DNA of 64,000 bases. Origin: Trichobilharzia szidati (taxonomy: Eukaryota; Platyhelminthes; Trematoda; Strigeidida; Schistosomatidae). Location of the stretch: the NCBI GenBank assembly GCA_944472155.2, contig OX235275.1, positions 26,774,865-26,838,864 on the forward strand, written 5' to 3'. The position numbers were made by a program, and so were the translations under genes. The number at the start of each line of letters is the position of its first letter. Positions within the stretch are counted from its first letter, which is position 1. The notes below the pieces were generated by a model. That model was given only the letters and a program-made list of their open reading frames with translations, did not search any database and was not told where the DNA came from. Of the stretch, positions 35,604-48,000 are shown piece after piece.

Positions 35604-36680
35604 TGGCTTGAAAGCACAAGCACCTCCCTCTTCACAAATGTGTCAGTCATTGAGACTATCGACTTCATATGTAAAGAAGCTGAAGACATACACATACCAA
35701 CGTCGGAATTGAGGAAATTGCTACTTTTATGTACTAAAAATGTCCAATTCCAATTCGACGGGCGTTTATTCCGTCAAGTTGATGGTGTTGCAATAGGAAG
35801 CCCTTTGGGACCACTTTTCGCTGACTTATTCTTGTCACGCCTAGAAACCGTTACCTTGCAGTAACATATACAAGAAACGGATCTATACCTAAGATATGTT
35901 GATGACATTTTCATTGCCTGTGGAAGCAGATCAAAAGCCGAAGACATGCTGATAAAATTCAACTCATGCCATCCAAATCTCAATTTCACAGTAGAACACG
36001 AGGAAAACGATACTACTGAATTACTAGACGTTTTTCTGGCGAAAATGAATGATGGCACAATCGAAAGATCTATATTTAGAAAGTCTTCATGGACAGGACA
36101 GTACATGCATTTCAAGAGTTTTGTTCCAATCCAGTATAAAAAGAACTTAGTCAGAACACTGTTCAATAGAGCACGAAAAATTTGTTCTGACAGTACTGCT
36201 GAGCATGAAATAAAATCCCTGAAGGATATCTTATCTAAGAATGGATATCATGAGAAGTTCATTAATAAATACTCTAAGGAAAACAGCCCCTGCAAAACAA
36301 TCCAAACAGTTCCGAAGAAACCTGTCTATATCAGTTTGCCGTTCAAAGGTGATGATGTACAGGAAGTAGTAAAACGAAGACTCCACAAAGCCATCAAGAG
36401 AACTTATTATGCTGCAAAACTTGTTTTCCTTAACACCACTAAGCGAGTGCTTCAACAATCTGGGAAAAACCAGTCGCCAATCATCGACACTTCAAACTGC
36501 TTATATCAATTTCAGTGTGTTTGTGGAAGCAAATGCATAGGTTGTACGGAAAGGAGATTGTCTACTCGCATGATGGAGCATTCGCCGAAATGGTTGAAAA
36601 CAGCTGAGTGCAAAGTGTCGAAATCCACAATAACAAAGCATCTTGCTTTATTATCCTTTATTTCTTGTTTTAAATTGTAA
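35604..36680 (+). pseudogene. Penelope RT plus GIY-YIG protein, N-truncated, one stop
   Basis: Single frame with one TAA at 35,862-35,864. It starts with SLFTNVSVIETI (end of motif A), then motif B VDGVAIGSPLGPLFADLFL, motif C LRYVDDIFIA (YVDD) after the stop, a thumb and linker, and a GIY-YIG nuclease with LYQFQCVCGSKCIGCTERRLSTRMMEH. In typical members the last motif reads YIGQT...R..EH; here Tyr is Cys (CIGCT), which should disable the nuclease. Penelope proteins reverse transcribe at a nick made by their own endonuclease. Confidence 0.8.
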
Positions 36681-36690
36681 TGTGGATGTA
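35604..36690 (+). mobile_element. 5'-truncated Penelope-like element
   Basis: Begins within RT motif A and ends shortly after the endonuclease. The 5' flank (35,550-35,600) and the sequence after the stop (about 36,690-36,712) both resemble a compact block at 43,010-43,165, so the surroundings include another repeat. Confidence 0.78.
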
Positions 36691-36712
36691 ACAACGGCTT
36701 TGATGCATTTGT

Positions 36713-37837
36713 TATATGTGAATTATCGAAATTGCACTGTGAACATTAAACAGTGTTTAAAGTAGAGCTGGAACTAACTCACGAGAATTCGATCTGATGA
36801 TGCATGAACCTTTGTAGTCTGAAATCACCTAGAAAGACAGCAAGAGGGAGAGAGAAAATACAAATAAATGCTTATGTTGAACAATATCACACGTCAGTGG
36901 CAGGTTATCAGTAAACCACATTGTTCATCAAACATGAAGTGTAATTTCCGCTCTAATTGTTTGGTGACATTTGGTTAGATTTTCACAGTACTTTACATTT
37001 GACCATTATGTAAAACAGCATATAGTGCAAGAGATTTGCATTGATAATCTGTTCTGCGGCTGTAATATTTATATCGATCGGTCTCTTCAACACCAACAAC
37101 ACGCAAAACATCCAACCGTGTTTCATTCTTTTATGTACTACTTGTTGGAAATAAGGATGTAACCGATACAACCTGCCTCAACAATATCACTTCATCACTC
37201 ACATGCAAAGTCAACGTTCACCAACTTTCAACGAATCGAACTTCGAATGTTGAGTGCATGTGGCGCCGATCAGAGTATCAGATAAATTGGTAAGGTGGTG
37301 CGAATTAGAATGTATGTTCAGTGGAGGAACGCAACACGAACATTCTGTGAGATTATGAACGTGTCAGCGCGAAACTATAACAGACAGGGATTAGAGAGGC
37401 ACAGAAATGATAACACTGTCAGATCCCAACAGACTGACTGAGGAACACTTATCAACCAAGACAGGAGACAAATGATGCAGTAGAACTCACCTTCTGATTT
37501 CATTGGCCTCCCCACCACATCGACGGAACCTGACAGTTGAGGAAACAAAACTAATCGTGATAGCTTCAGCAGACGTCATATTTTCTTTTTGCAGTTACCT
37601 TTTACCGACCCATTCTTCAGTTGCTCGATTCTCTTCATTGTTCTATCCATTTCTCTGTGCCTGTACTGACGATTGCTCACATTCTTTTGCCATGACTACC
37701 TTTACCTACTGATTTTACATTTTTTTCCAGCCATTGCCTGCCTCTGATTATTCTGGTTTCCATCTTCATTTGTCTTACCCACTGATTTCATCTACCTCTA
37801 TATGTGTAAAATTTGGGCACTGTGGTAGTAAGTAATT
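36713..37837. other. No gene seen
   Basis: Short frames only. No recognised element between the two Penelope blocks. Confidence 0.4.
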
Positions 37838-39049
37838 CCATATTAGTTTGTTTATTAGGTATATCACACAGTGAAACAGTATTATTTACTGGATGACGTT
37901 TCGAACAAAATTTATTGTTCATAATCATATCAATTGTGATCACACGACTTTGACAATTGAGTTTTATAGCTTTCTTTGTTTTCTCTAATTTGTCGTAGGG
38001 GAAGTAGAATTTTCCAGATATCGGGGACAGGTGATGAATCATTCCTATTACATGTATTTGCAGTTGATTCGATAAACAAAGCTTCTGTTATCAATCTCCT
38101 CCTATACCCTGTGACATTAGATTTTAAAACTGTCATCTTATCCCATCCTATTGTATGGTTGTGTATGACTGCATGTAGTGCTATAGCTGAACTATTCTCT
38201 AGATTTCTTATTTTATTCGGGTCAACCAATCTAGATTTTGCTAAGTTTTTATGTTCAGCTAGTCTGACTGCCCCTGTTCTACTAGTTTGACCTATGTATT
38301 TGACCTGACAATCATTGCAGGGTATTAGATAAACTAAATTGTTTTGTTTTAAAGGCTCCACGGGATCCTTTAGCCGACAAAGCTTGTTTCTAATTGAGTT
38401 TGTGGGTTTGAATGCCGTTTTTATTCCTGCCTTGTTGAGAATTCTGCGTAAGGCTTCTGAGGTTCCTTCCTTGTATGGAATTACTACTGATGATTTAGAT
38501 TCTTTATTGTTGGTGTCGTCACCAATATTATTATTATTATCACTATTATCATTATCATTATTATTGTTATTATCACTATCACTATCGCTATTATCATTAT
38601 TTATTTTATTTTTACATTTCCTTACATATTTCCTGACTAATTTATCCGGGTAATTATTAAGTTTCAAGGCTTCTTTTATATATATCAGTTCCTGTTTTAG
38701 ATTTTCTTTGGTACTACTTAATTTTTGTGCTCTGTCATTTAAACATTTCACCAATCCTATTTTTACTGACATAGGATGGGATGATTGGAAGTTCAAATAT
38801 CTGTTTTAGTGTGTGGGTTTCCTGTAAACACTAGTGTTTAACTTCCCATCTTCTTTCCTCTTTACGTTGCAATCTAACATTGGGAGCTCCCATTCCTGAT
38901 TTTCCAATTCATAAGTGAATTGAATTGCTTCAACCTTCGAGTTTATGTGTTCGAAAAACCTATCTATACCTTGTGTTCTAAGTACAGTGAATGTGTCATC
39001 TACGTACCTCCACCATACTTTTGGGGTGGATGGGCCCGAACGTTTCAAT
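37838..39049 (-). repeat. Left arm of 1.2 kb inverted repeat (Penelope copy)
   Basis: Position x pairs with 78,712 minus x in the right arm (39,663-40,874) without any net indel. I see only a few differences: one TAC/CAC codon (around 38,680) and the spacer-side edge near 39,035. It holds the C-terminal half of a Penelope element from YVDD to the 3' end. Confidence 0.92.
37930..39048 (-). pseudogene. Penelope RT C-terminus plus GIY-YIG, left arm
   Basis: Frame from the spacer side: PKVWWRYVDDTFTVL (motif C), a DCNVKRKEDGKLNTSVYRKPTH block, a TAA at 38,806-38,808, then a clean 288-codon frame (38,796-37,930) with the thumb, an Asn/Asp-rich tract and the GIY-YIG domain LVYLIPCNDCQVKYIGQTSR...RLAEH. 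The GIY-YIG motif is intact. The TAA is shared with the right arm, so it predates the duplication. The RT N-terminus is absent in this arm. Confidence 0.85.
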
Positions 39050-40782
39050 ATGAGGAAATTAATAAACCAATAGATACAGTTATGAATAAAGTTAAGAAAT
39101 CCAGAGCGGATCTTATACGCCGAATGAAGCCGTTTCTAAGTGATTCTAAGTGGTTTAATTTAATGCCCAAAACTAATAACCCCAGTAGGATGTATGGTGT
39201 TGTTAGAGTTCGTAAGTCAGGATACACTATTAGGCCTATAGTTGATTTTAGAAATTCACCTACTTATGAATTATCTAAATATTTGGCCATGGTATTAAAT
39301 CCCCTAAAATCCACTCGAAATCTAGACTAACTAATTCTTATGAACTAAAACATAGATTAGATAATTTAAAATTAGATAATGAAGAAAAAATGGTTAGTTT
39401 TGACATTGTCAGTTTATACACACGTATACCAATAAATATGGCAATGGAGGCAGTCAGAAACGAACTCATTTCTGACCAGGACCTCGAAATTAGGACAAAA
39501 GTGCAACTTGAGGATATAATGCTGGGAGTACAGCTATGCCTAACTCCCACAGTCTTTAAATTCCAAGGGAAAATATACAAACAAACTGAGGGAGTTGCCA
39601 TGGAATCACCAATATCCCCAGTGGTAGCAGATATATTCATGAATAAGTTGTAAAGCATAGTGATTGAAACGTTCACCCCTATCCACCCCAAAAGTATGGT
39701 GGAGGTACGTAGATGACACATTCACTGTACTTAGAACACAAGGTATAGATAGGTTTTTCGAACACATAAACTCGAAGGTTGAAGCAATTCAATTCACTTA
39801 TGAATTGGAAAATCAGGAATGGGAGCTCCCAATGTTAGATTGCAACGTAAAGAGGAAAGAAGATGGGAAGTTAAACACTAGTGTTTACAGGAAACCCACA
39901 CACTAAAACAGATATTTGAACTTCCAATCATCCCATCCTATGTCAGTAAAAATAGGATTGGTGAAATGTTTAAATGACAGAGCACAAAAATTAAGTAGTA
40001 CCAAAGAAAATCTAAAACAGGAACTGATACATATAAAAGAAGCCTTGAAACTTAATAATTACCCGGATAAATTAGTCAGGAAATATGTAAGGAAATGTAA
40101 AAATAAAATAAATAATGATAATAGCGATAGTGATAGTGATAATAACAATAATAATGATAATGATAATAGTGATAATAATAATAATATTGGTGACGACACC
40201 AACAATAAAGAATCTAAATCATCAGTAGTAATTCCATACAAGGAAGGAACCTCAGAAGCCTTACGCAGAATTCTCAACAAGGCAGGAATAAAAACGGCAT
40301 TCAAACCCACAAACTCAATTAGAAACAAGCTTTGTCGGCTAAAGGATCCCGTGGAGCCTTTAAAACAAAACAATTTAGTTTATCTAATACCCTGCAATGA
40401 TTGTCAGGTCAAATACATAGGTCAAACTAGTAGAACAGGGGCAGTCAGACTAGCTGAACATAAAAACTTAGCAAAATCTAGATTGGTTGACCCGAATAAA
40501 ATAAGAAATCTAGAGAATAGTTCAGCTATAGCACTACATGCAGTCATACACAACCATACAATAGGATGGGATAAGATGACAGTTTTAAAATCTAATGTCA
40601 CAGGGTATAGGAGGAGATTGATAACAGAAGCTTTGTTTATCGAATCAACTGCAAATACATGTAATAGGAATGATTCATCACCTGTCCCCGATATCTGGAA
40701 AATTCTACTTCCCCTACGACAAATTAGAGAAAACAAAGAAAGCTATAAAACTCAATTGTCAAAGTCGTGTGATCACAATTGA
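39050..40782 (+). pseudogene. Penelope RT and GIY-YIG protein (frameshifted)
   Basis: Three frames in sequence. 39,050-39,330 encodes an N-terminal region (RRMKPFLSDSKWFNLMP, RIRPIVDF-like GYTIRPIVDFRNSP). 39,340-39,653 encodes motif A MVSFDIVSLYTRIPI and motif B EGVAMESPISPVVADIFM. 39,664-40,782 encodes motif C WWRYVDDTFTV, then TAA at 39,904, then a 288-codon stretch with linker and GIY-YIG (KYIGQTSRTGAVRLAEH). A peculiar acidic/Asn tract at residues about 70-100 of that stretch (NDNSDSDSDNN and so on) is encoded by AAT/GAT repeats. Confidence 0.83.
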
Positions 40783-40874
40783 TATGATTATGAACAATAA
40801 ATTTTGTTCGAAACGTCATCCAGTAAATAATACTGTTTCACTGTGTGATATACCTAATAAACAAACTAATATGG
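39663..40874 (+). repeat. Right arm of 1.2 kb inverted repeat
   Basis: Reverse complement of 37,838-39,049. The spacer between the arms is 613 bp. Near-identity over 1,212 bp without indels indicates very recent origin, ongoing conversion, or an assembly foldback. Confidence 0.92.
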
Positions 40875-42438
40875 TATTCATCTCTCTCTTTCTTCCGAGT
40901 TCCAAATTAGTGTCTGCCTGTTACGTGCCATTCACTAATCTCCCAGTATTATTTAACCGACTTTGTTCATGATTGAATGTAATTAAAATCGATCCACCTA
41001 CTGACGATATCCATAATAACACACTACACCACACCATACCATAATATACCCTGCTACCACTAGCCAGTATATGCATAATATGCTTTATTACATTCCATTA
41101 TATTTCTTTATATAATAAGCTTTTGTGTATACAAGTATATTTTAATAAGTCTCGTTTGTCTTGACCCAACTGTTAACAGACTGAAAGGTTTCTAAGAATT
41201 AATTATATGGTTTATCTTTTATTTTACTTTCGACTAATGTGCGTATCGGCATATCTACGTCAATTTAATTAGAACAAAACATAAACGAGGTCATTCACTG
41301 TCTGCTGAAAACTCTGATACAACAAAGTGAGAATTTCTGTAGTTAGCCACGGCGTATCTTTCTATTAATAACTTGATTATCTAAGGATTGAAATTTTGAA
41401 GCCAGTGATCCGAGTATGATATTACCGCTCTGGTTATCTACTGATTATTTGATCGTGTAAAGTGTCCGGTTTAGTTCGACTGAAACTTCTATAGCCCTAA
41501 TATACTGAGTATAAAGACAAATCTTCCTCTGCCTTGCTTTCCGAAGCTGAAGTCCCACAGAGTGCTGTTCTCTCTCTATCTCATGTTTGCGCATGCCTTC
41601 TTCTCTATTTTTACATGACTTGCCTGTGTTTGGAGAAATCACTCAGCTGGTTATGCTGATGATCAGAACATCTCGTTTCCTTTAACGTCACAATCTGCAT
41701 GTCACAAACTGAACAGATTTCTGTCGGATATCAACCTGTGATCTCGTGTAAATATTCTTACCTTCCCATCTCTCTAAATGGTGTAATTTCAACTTCATCC
41801 TTCAGGCCAAAAGCTGATCCACATGGACTGGTTCCTTCACAAGATGTTTGTTGCATAGCACGCATTGAAGTAGAATCATAGTCACTCACTGAATAAATTG
41901 GAATAGTTCTATTCAATGAACTTTCTTCTATGCATACGTTCTGTCTGACCTTATACTCAAGAAAGTTAGGACAATCAGGTATCATTCAACCTACACTTTC
42001 ACAACTCGTTTAACTCTTGCATCTTACCTACAGTGATTCACTGCTCAGTCATAGTCTTTCGCAGGCTACGCAGAAAGGACTATGTCATGTTGTACAGAAT
42101 ATGGGAGATTGTCGTTGAGACTAGTGGTGTGCCATTAGGGCGGCCGGATCATCACTATTGTAGCTGACGCTAGATATGTTATCAATCTATAGAATCTGAC
42201 TCTCAACGCTCTTCATACTGACAAGTCTCCTCGCCATGCATCTCACCAGATAACATTAGAATTTATCACAAAAGATTATGTATGCGTGCGACGAACTAGG
42301 TAACCCGAAGATATGCCATCTGACCCGCATTCTATGTAGTAGAGATAGTGCAAAGCGTCAAGCGTACAACTTTTCATGTAACTAGCGAAATAACTGGCTG
42401 TCTTACCCTCTCTTATTTGTTATCCAAGTTGACAGACA
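40875..42438. other. No gene seen
   Basis: AT-rich, short frames only, no recognised repeat. Confidence 0.4.
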
Positions 42439-42546
42439 ATGTTTCAATCTTATTGCAGTTTCAGCTGTAATATCATCATCATCATCATCATTAGTTCACA
42501 CTTCCTGTACACTTCTAAGTGTATTGTCTGTGCTAATACCAAAACA

Positions 42547-42834
42547 ATGGCTATGATGAATTCTGGTCACATGTATCCTGCTGCATATTATTTTCTGTGT
42601 TTAAGTTTGCTGTTGTTTGAGTTAATTAGTTGCCAAATTGTAGTAAATGCTGAGAATTCTACACTGTTCGAGAAGTACTATTTTAGAATAAAGCGGATTA
42701 CCGTGAATGGTAATATTGTTATGATTGAAGACTGTGTGGTTTCTCATTTTCACAGTTATTCGACAAAAAATAATCCTTATCTACTTTTCAGTGTCCTCTG
42801 GTCAGAAATATTCAACTTCGAAATAATATTATGA
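42547..42834 (+). CDS. Unrecognised ORF with signal-peptide-like start
   Basis: ATG at 42,547 opens 95 codons. Residues 11-30 (PAAYYFLCLSLLLFELISC) are strongly hydrophobic and end at a plausible cleavage site, and an NST sequon follows. The frame could instead be a first exon ending at G before GTAATA (42,712), which would also be phase 1. I find no TATA box or downstream exons, and no homology to a family I know. The part around 42,650 (TGCTGAGAATTCTA) loosely resembles MEG intron sequence at 3,566. It could be a MEG-like first exon, a pseudogene or chance. Confidence 0.3.
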   Translation: MAMMNSGHMYPAAYYFLCLSLLLFELISCQIVVNAENSTLFEKYYFRIKRITVNGNIVMIEDCVVSHFHSYSTKNNPYLLFSVLWSEIFNFEIIL

Positions 42835-43009
42835 CTGGGAACGTTAGAATATCTATTCTGAAGTCACGATCTTCAGAAAACCTATTCTTCCTAAACCAGA
42901 TAGGCCATTACAGGATACCTCTTCAGGTTTGATGATGAACTCCGACCAGTGACATTGACTGAGAGCGCCAATGAAATACCATAGGAATCGAATGTCTTCC
43001 AGAACGGCT

Positions 43010-43165
43010 GATTCATCCAACTTACATACATCAGTGAAGCAGTTTTAGATTGAATGGGTTAAAAGTATCAGCCACTATGTTGTCCAAATACTGTATTGAA
43101 TAGAACAGACTCGAGATAGAACAATTGTTATGTGAATGTAACGAAGGTTTTGATGCATTTATTAT
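43010..43165 (+). repeat. Short block resembling both flanks of the 35.6 kb Penelope
   Basis: GATTCATCCAAC and CAGTTTTAGATTGAATGG match 35,558-35,605. About 60 bp later, TGTGAATGTAACGAAGGTTTTGATGCATTT matches 36,682-36,711 (TGTGGATGTAACAACGGCTTTGATGCATTT). The coding middle is missing. Confidence 0.5.
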
Positions 43166-45080
43166 TACGTTGGTTTTATGTGTTGTCATGAGAGAACTCT
43201 ACGTGGGCTGAACACTATTTCATCTGCAATTATTTGTGTTGTTTTATGCTGGTATTTTGCCTTCACCACATGCGAAGTGTAATGATAAATTTTGGTGGGC
43301 GTGAATTTTGGTTTCGTATATTCTGAATTGAAATGAGCTTTTATATCTGAAAAATATAGTTAACATTTCAGATTTTATTATTCACATCGTTTTGAACACA
43401 TAGTTGAGTAGTGGCCTTCAGTGTGAGAAACGCGAATTCAAACGTATCAATTTCAATAAACCAAAGGATAGAGACACTAAAATTAGGATTTACTGAAAAT
43501 TATGTGAGAAGACATCTATCTCGCTGTCGCACTCAACCACTGCTGATTTTTCATCGTCCTGAATGTGCACAGCTGAAATGACAGAATGAAGATTTTTACA
43601 CCCTACAGCCCAATTGCTTGAAGCGAAGTCAGAGCTCAAGTTTCCGTCTAAATTGAATTAACACAGCAGTAACGAGAAGGGTGAGAATACAGTGGTGGTC
43701 AAATGAACAGGAAACAAATTCATTGACGAAACATGAAAGTCGCTTGAAGAGGATCGTGTTCAATCTTCCTGCAGTCACCTCTGAAGCAAGAACACAAGAC
43801 AAACCTTTCACCGACAAATCACACGACAAAATGGTTCTGAGAAATTGATTAATGTGAAGAGTCTTTCACTCCGTCTTTCGGCACACCTCAGTATGTCAGT
43901 ACAAATGTTCGCGTTTCGCAATGTATAATTCCTAATGTTCTAAAGTTGACTTGTAAGGATTAGTTTTGATTTACGAGTTGATCACTGATTGATGTGTAGG
44001 TCCGACTTACATATGTACATATATATATATATGATCAGGAAATTGTTGCGTTAGTGACATCAGACATAACACAGCCTCTAGACAAGGGGGTCGAGTGCAT
44101 AACGGAGGAAATGAAAACTAATCGGCTACTAATGCGTCAGCTGAAGACGACTCTAGGGAAGTTAACCAAAAAGCAGATATGGTGCTAAAGCTGTTTGATC
44201 CACTCGTAACTCAAGGAGATAATAGTAGGAATACGAAGAAACATTCAAAATAATTTCACAACTTGCATTCAAGAACGTTAAATAAATTGAATGAACACAA
44301 AGATATTAAAACAATATAAAGGCGTATTTTAACTTGGATGATGAGTGCAACTAATACATGTAAGCACATCAGACAGTACAACTTCATTTTTGAAACAGAA
44401 ATAAAACATTGAGAAACTATGGCACTGGAAGACCTATTTATCTAACTTCATTGTAGAGAATTAACCAACCGTAATATTGAGAGAAAAAACATAATGAACC
44501 AAAATCGTAAGAGAGTTTCCACCTTTTGTGGCACTGACAGAGTGAACCTGTAGCTGTCAGACACACAACATTTGCCTTATTTCTATTATTCCGATTAAAA
44601 CTTGATAAGCAGCGAAGTCGGTTAGTTGACGTTGCTTGTTAATGTGTTGTAATACTTCTGTCAGTCATTAAGTTGACATCAGTCTATACGATGAGAGGTA
44701 GTTTTTATTCAAGTTAACGCCACTGTCAGTCATCTTGGCGCATTTCAACTTACAGATGATAGTGATTAAAAGCAACAAATCACATTGGTTGTTGAATCGA
44801 CACCAACATATGACCTAATCTCAACTACCAGCCAGCGTCATAGGCGGGTATGTACATACACGCCTTATCCCACTTGAAGGACCCCACTGGGCGCTAGGTC
44901 ACTAGACAACTTCGTCCCGTATAAGACCAATCGCCAGGAAGCCTGAAGAGAGTTGAATTTTATTTGTCAGAAATAACAGATCACTCACCAGTTATAAAGG
45001 CTATTGAAGATATGATCAAAACTTGTTTTTGCATCAGATGGTTTTTAGAACTATTTGGATATCAACCAGTAGACATTCTT
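43166..45080. other. No gene seen
   Basis: Short frames only. A small (TA)n run lies at 44,017-44,031. The block at 44,840-44,940 is less AT-rich (GGACCCCACTGGGCGCTAGG) and may be a repeat edge, but I cannot name it. Confidence 0.4.
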
Positions 45081-48000
45081 TTATTATTATTATTGTTCCC
45101 TTGGTTTCTTAATGGAACATAGGGCTTCAACAGCACGTCTCCACTTGTTTCTGTCTTCTGCTGTACTTTTCACTTGCATCCATGTTAGTCCGTACTGTTT
45201 CAGCTCCTCTTCACACGATCTCCTCCATTTCACACTTGGACGTCCCACTCGCCGTTTCCCTTTCGGGTTCCACTCGAAGGCCTGACGCGCGATGTCACCC
45301 AACGGCCCCCTCAGCGAGTCTCCAATCCATCTCCACTTTGTCCCGCATATTTGTTGGGCGATTGGTTCTTGCTTTGTTTGTTCCCTTAGTTTCTTGTTGG
45401 CGACAGCTGTTGATGAAGGTCTGCAACGTGTTGGAATTATTCTTTGTGACCCGCCAAGTTTCTGATACGTATAGAAGAACTGACTTCCCGTTTGTATTTA
45501 AAGTTAAAATTTTGTTGTTGATGCTGAGTGAAGAAGATTTCCAGATTGGTTTCAGGTTGATGAATGTGTTTCTCGCCTTCCCGATTCTCGATTTGACATC
45601 CTCGTCCCTTCCTCCTGTAGTTAATACAGTGCTTCCTAGATAAGTGAATGAAGTAACCTCTTTCAAATCCCTCCCGTTGATGGTGATTTGCGCTGGATGT
45701 TCCTTCTGTTGTTTTTGTTGTTGTTGTTGGTTGGTTACTTTCATAACTTCCGTCTTGTCTATGTTCACCTGGAGTCCTGTCTTTGCTGCTTCTTCGACCA
45801 GTTTGTCGGTTTTCGCTTGTAAGTCTTGGATTTTGTGTTGCATCAAACATAAATCATCCACGCGCGAAATCCAGGTCTTCTAGGTTCTTCACGTCGGTCC
45901 AGGATATCCCTGTCTTCTCGATTCCCACTGTCTGACGCATAATCCAGTCCACCACAATTAGGAATATCACTGGTGATAATAAGCACCCTTGTCCGACCCC
46001 TGTGCTTACTCCGAACGCCTCGCTGAGTTTTCCGTTGTGGATCACTTGACATATGCCGTTGTCGTACAGCTGTTGAATAAGGTTGATGAATATTTAGGGT
46101 ACGCCGTAGTACTCCAGTAGTTTCCAAATTACTTCGCCGTCAACGCTGTCGAAGGCCTTCTCAAAGTCTATAAAGTTGAGATAGAGGTTTGATTGCCATT
46201 CCATGCTTTGTTCGACGATGATGCGTAGAGTTGTAATTTGGTCAGAACATGATTTGCCGTTCCTGAATCCAGCTTGTTCTCGTCGGAATTCTGCATCCAG
46301 TGCCTCCTTTATTCTCACCAGGATGATGCGACTCAGGATTTTACTTGGCGTCGACAGGAGCATGATTCCTCGCCAGTTCTTGCAGAGTCCTAGGTCGCTC
46401 TTCCTTGGTAGTTTCACGAGGTAACCTTTTCTCCAGTCAGTAGGCACCTTTCCCTCCTTCCAGACCTTTAGCAATAATGGAGTCAGCATATCTGCTGTCG
46501 TTTCTGCGTCCGCTTTCAGTGCTTCCGGGGGTATTCCATCTGGTCCAGCTACTTTTCCTGCTTTCAGGAGCTTGATTGCATTCATGACTTCAGTTTTCGT
46601 TGGATGATCGGTATGTGTACGTGCTGTTGTTGGTATTGGTGGACGGGTTGCAGGTGGTGGTCGGTTCAAGAGTCCTTTGAAGTGGTCCACCCATTGTTTA
46701 ATCTGTCTTTCTTCCATGTTAATTGGGTTCCCTTGGCTGTCTTTTATAGGTTTCACTTGCGTTGATCTCTTCCCGGATAGAGACTTGGTTATCTGATATA
46801 GTGTCCTCAGGTCTCTTTTGCCTGCTACCTTCTCAGCTTCAGTGGCCAGATTATCGTAGAATTGTCTTTTGTCCTTCCTAGCACTCTTCTTCACTTCTTT
46901 GTCCAGTGCTGTGTAAGTTGAACTCAGCGTCTCCTTCTCTGGTCCGTCATTGCATTGAATCATTTTCTTTTTCATCATTCTCCTCTCCTCTATTAGCTTC
47001 CAAGTGTCCGTTGAGAGCCATTCCTTATCTTGTCTCCTCTTTCTTCCTAAAACCGTTGAACACGTTTCGTTGAAAATCACCTTCAGAGAGTTCCAATGGT
47101 CTTCCACGGATGATTCCTCAGTGGTGCTACGTAGTGTTTCCTGCTTTGCTCTGACAGTTGCATTGAAAGTGTTCTTTGTGGTTATGTCCTTCAGTTTTGA
47201 GTGTTGAGCTTGCATTGTGGGCTATCCCCAGCTATCCTCGAGGCTTTCAGCTTCACCTTGAAAGTGCCTTGTACTAGATAGTGTTCTGAACCCACATCTG
47301 CTCCTCTCTTCGACCTTGTGTCCAGTAGGCTCCGTCTCCAATTCCTTGAGATTGAAATGAAGTCTATCTGGTGAAATGCATGTCGCCTTGTGTATATCCT
47401 TGTGTTTGAACACACTGCCACCAATCAACAAATCATTGAAGGCGCAGAAGTCTGAGAAGAGTTCGCCATTTTCGTTCATTTCACCGAGGGCCTCGCGACC
47501 CATGGTGAGTTCTCCTCCTGTATTGTCTCCTCCCAGTTTCGCTTTCATATCACCTATCAGGATTCTGATATCCCCATTTGGGACGTTGTCCATTACTGCT
47601 TGTAGTTGTCTGTAGAAGGCCTCCTCCTTCTCTTGTTCTGAGACGTTTGTAGGCGCATAGCATTGAATGATTGTAACCTTCCTTCCTTTTGAGTTGAACC
47701 TGGCTGTCATTATCTTGGAGGAGATTGGTTCCCACCGCATGTGAGCTTTGGCTGCTGTTGGTGACATCATGATGGCTACTCCCTCGGTGTGCTCGTGATT
47801 GTGCTCTGGGTGACTGGAGTAGATTATTTTCTCTCCAGTTGGTAGTTGGCACGTTCCACATCCGTTCCATCTGCTCTCGCAGATTCCCAATACTTCTATT
47901 TTATATCTTCTCATTTCTGAGGCTATCTGGGCAGCCTTTCCAGTTTCGTATATTGCACGAATATTCCACGTCGCCATCCTTATTTTTGCTTTCATCGAAA

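Larger units (their letters stand above)
39050..40874 (+). mobile_element. Penelope-like element, plus strand
   Basis: Spans the spacer (39,050-39,662), which supplies the RT N-terminal half, and the right arm, which supplies the rest. The 3' end at about 40,874 coincides with the end of the inverted repeat. Inverted, truncated second copies at the 5' side are a known arrangement for Penelope insertions. Confidence 0.8.

Noticed and set aside
38339..38653. 104-codon leucine/serine-rich frames opposite the Penelope ORFs (also 40,059-40,373)
   Set aside because: They are antisense shadows of the Asn/Asp-rich tract in the inverted repeat.
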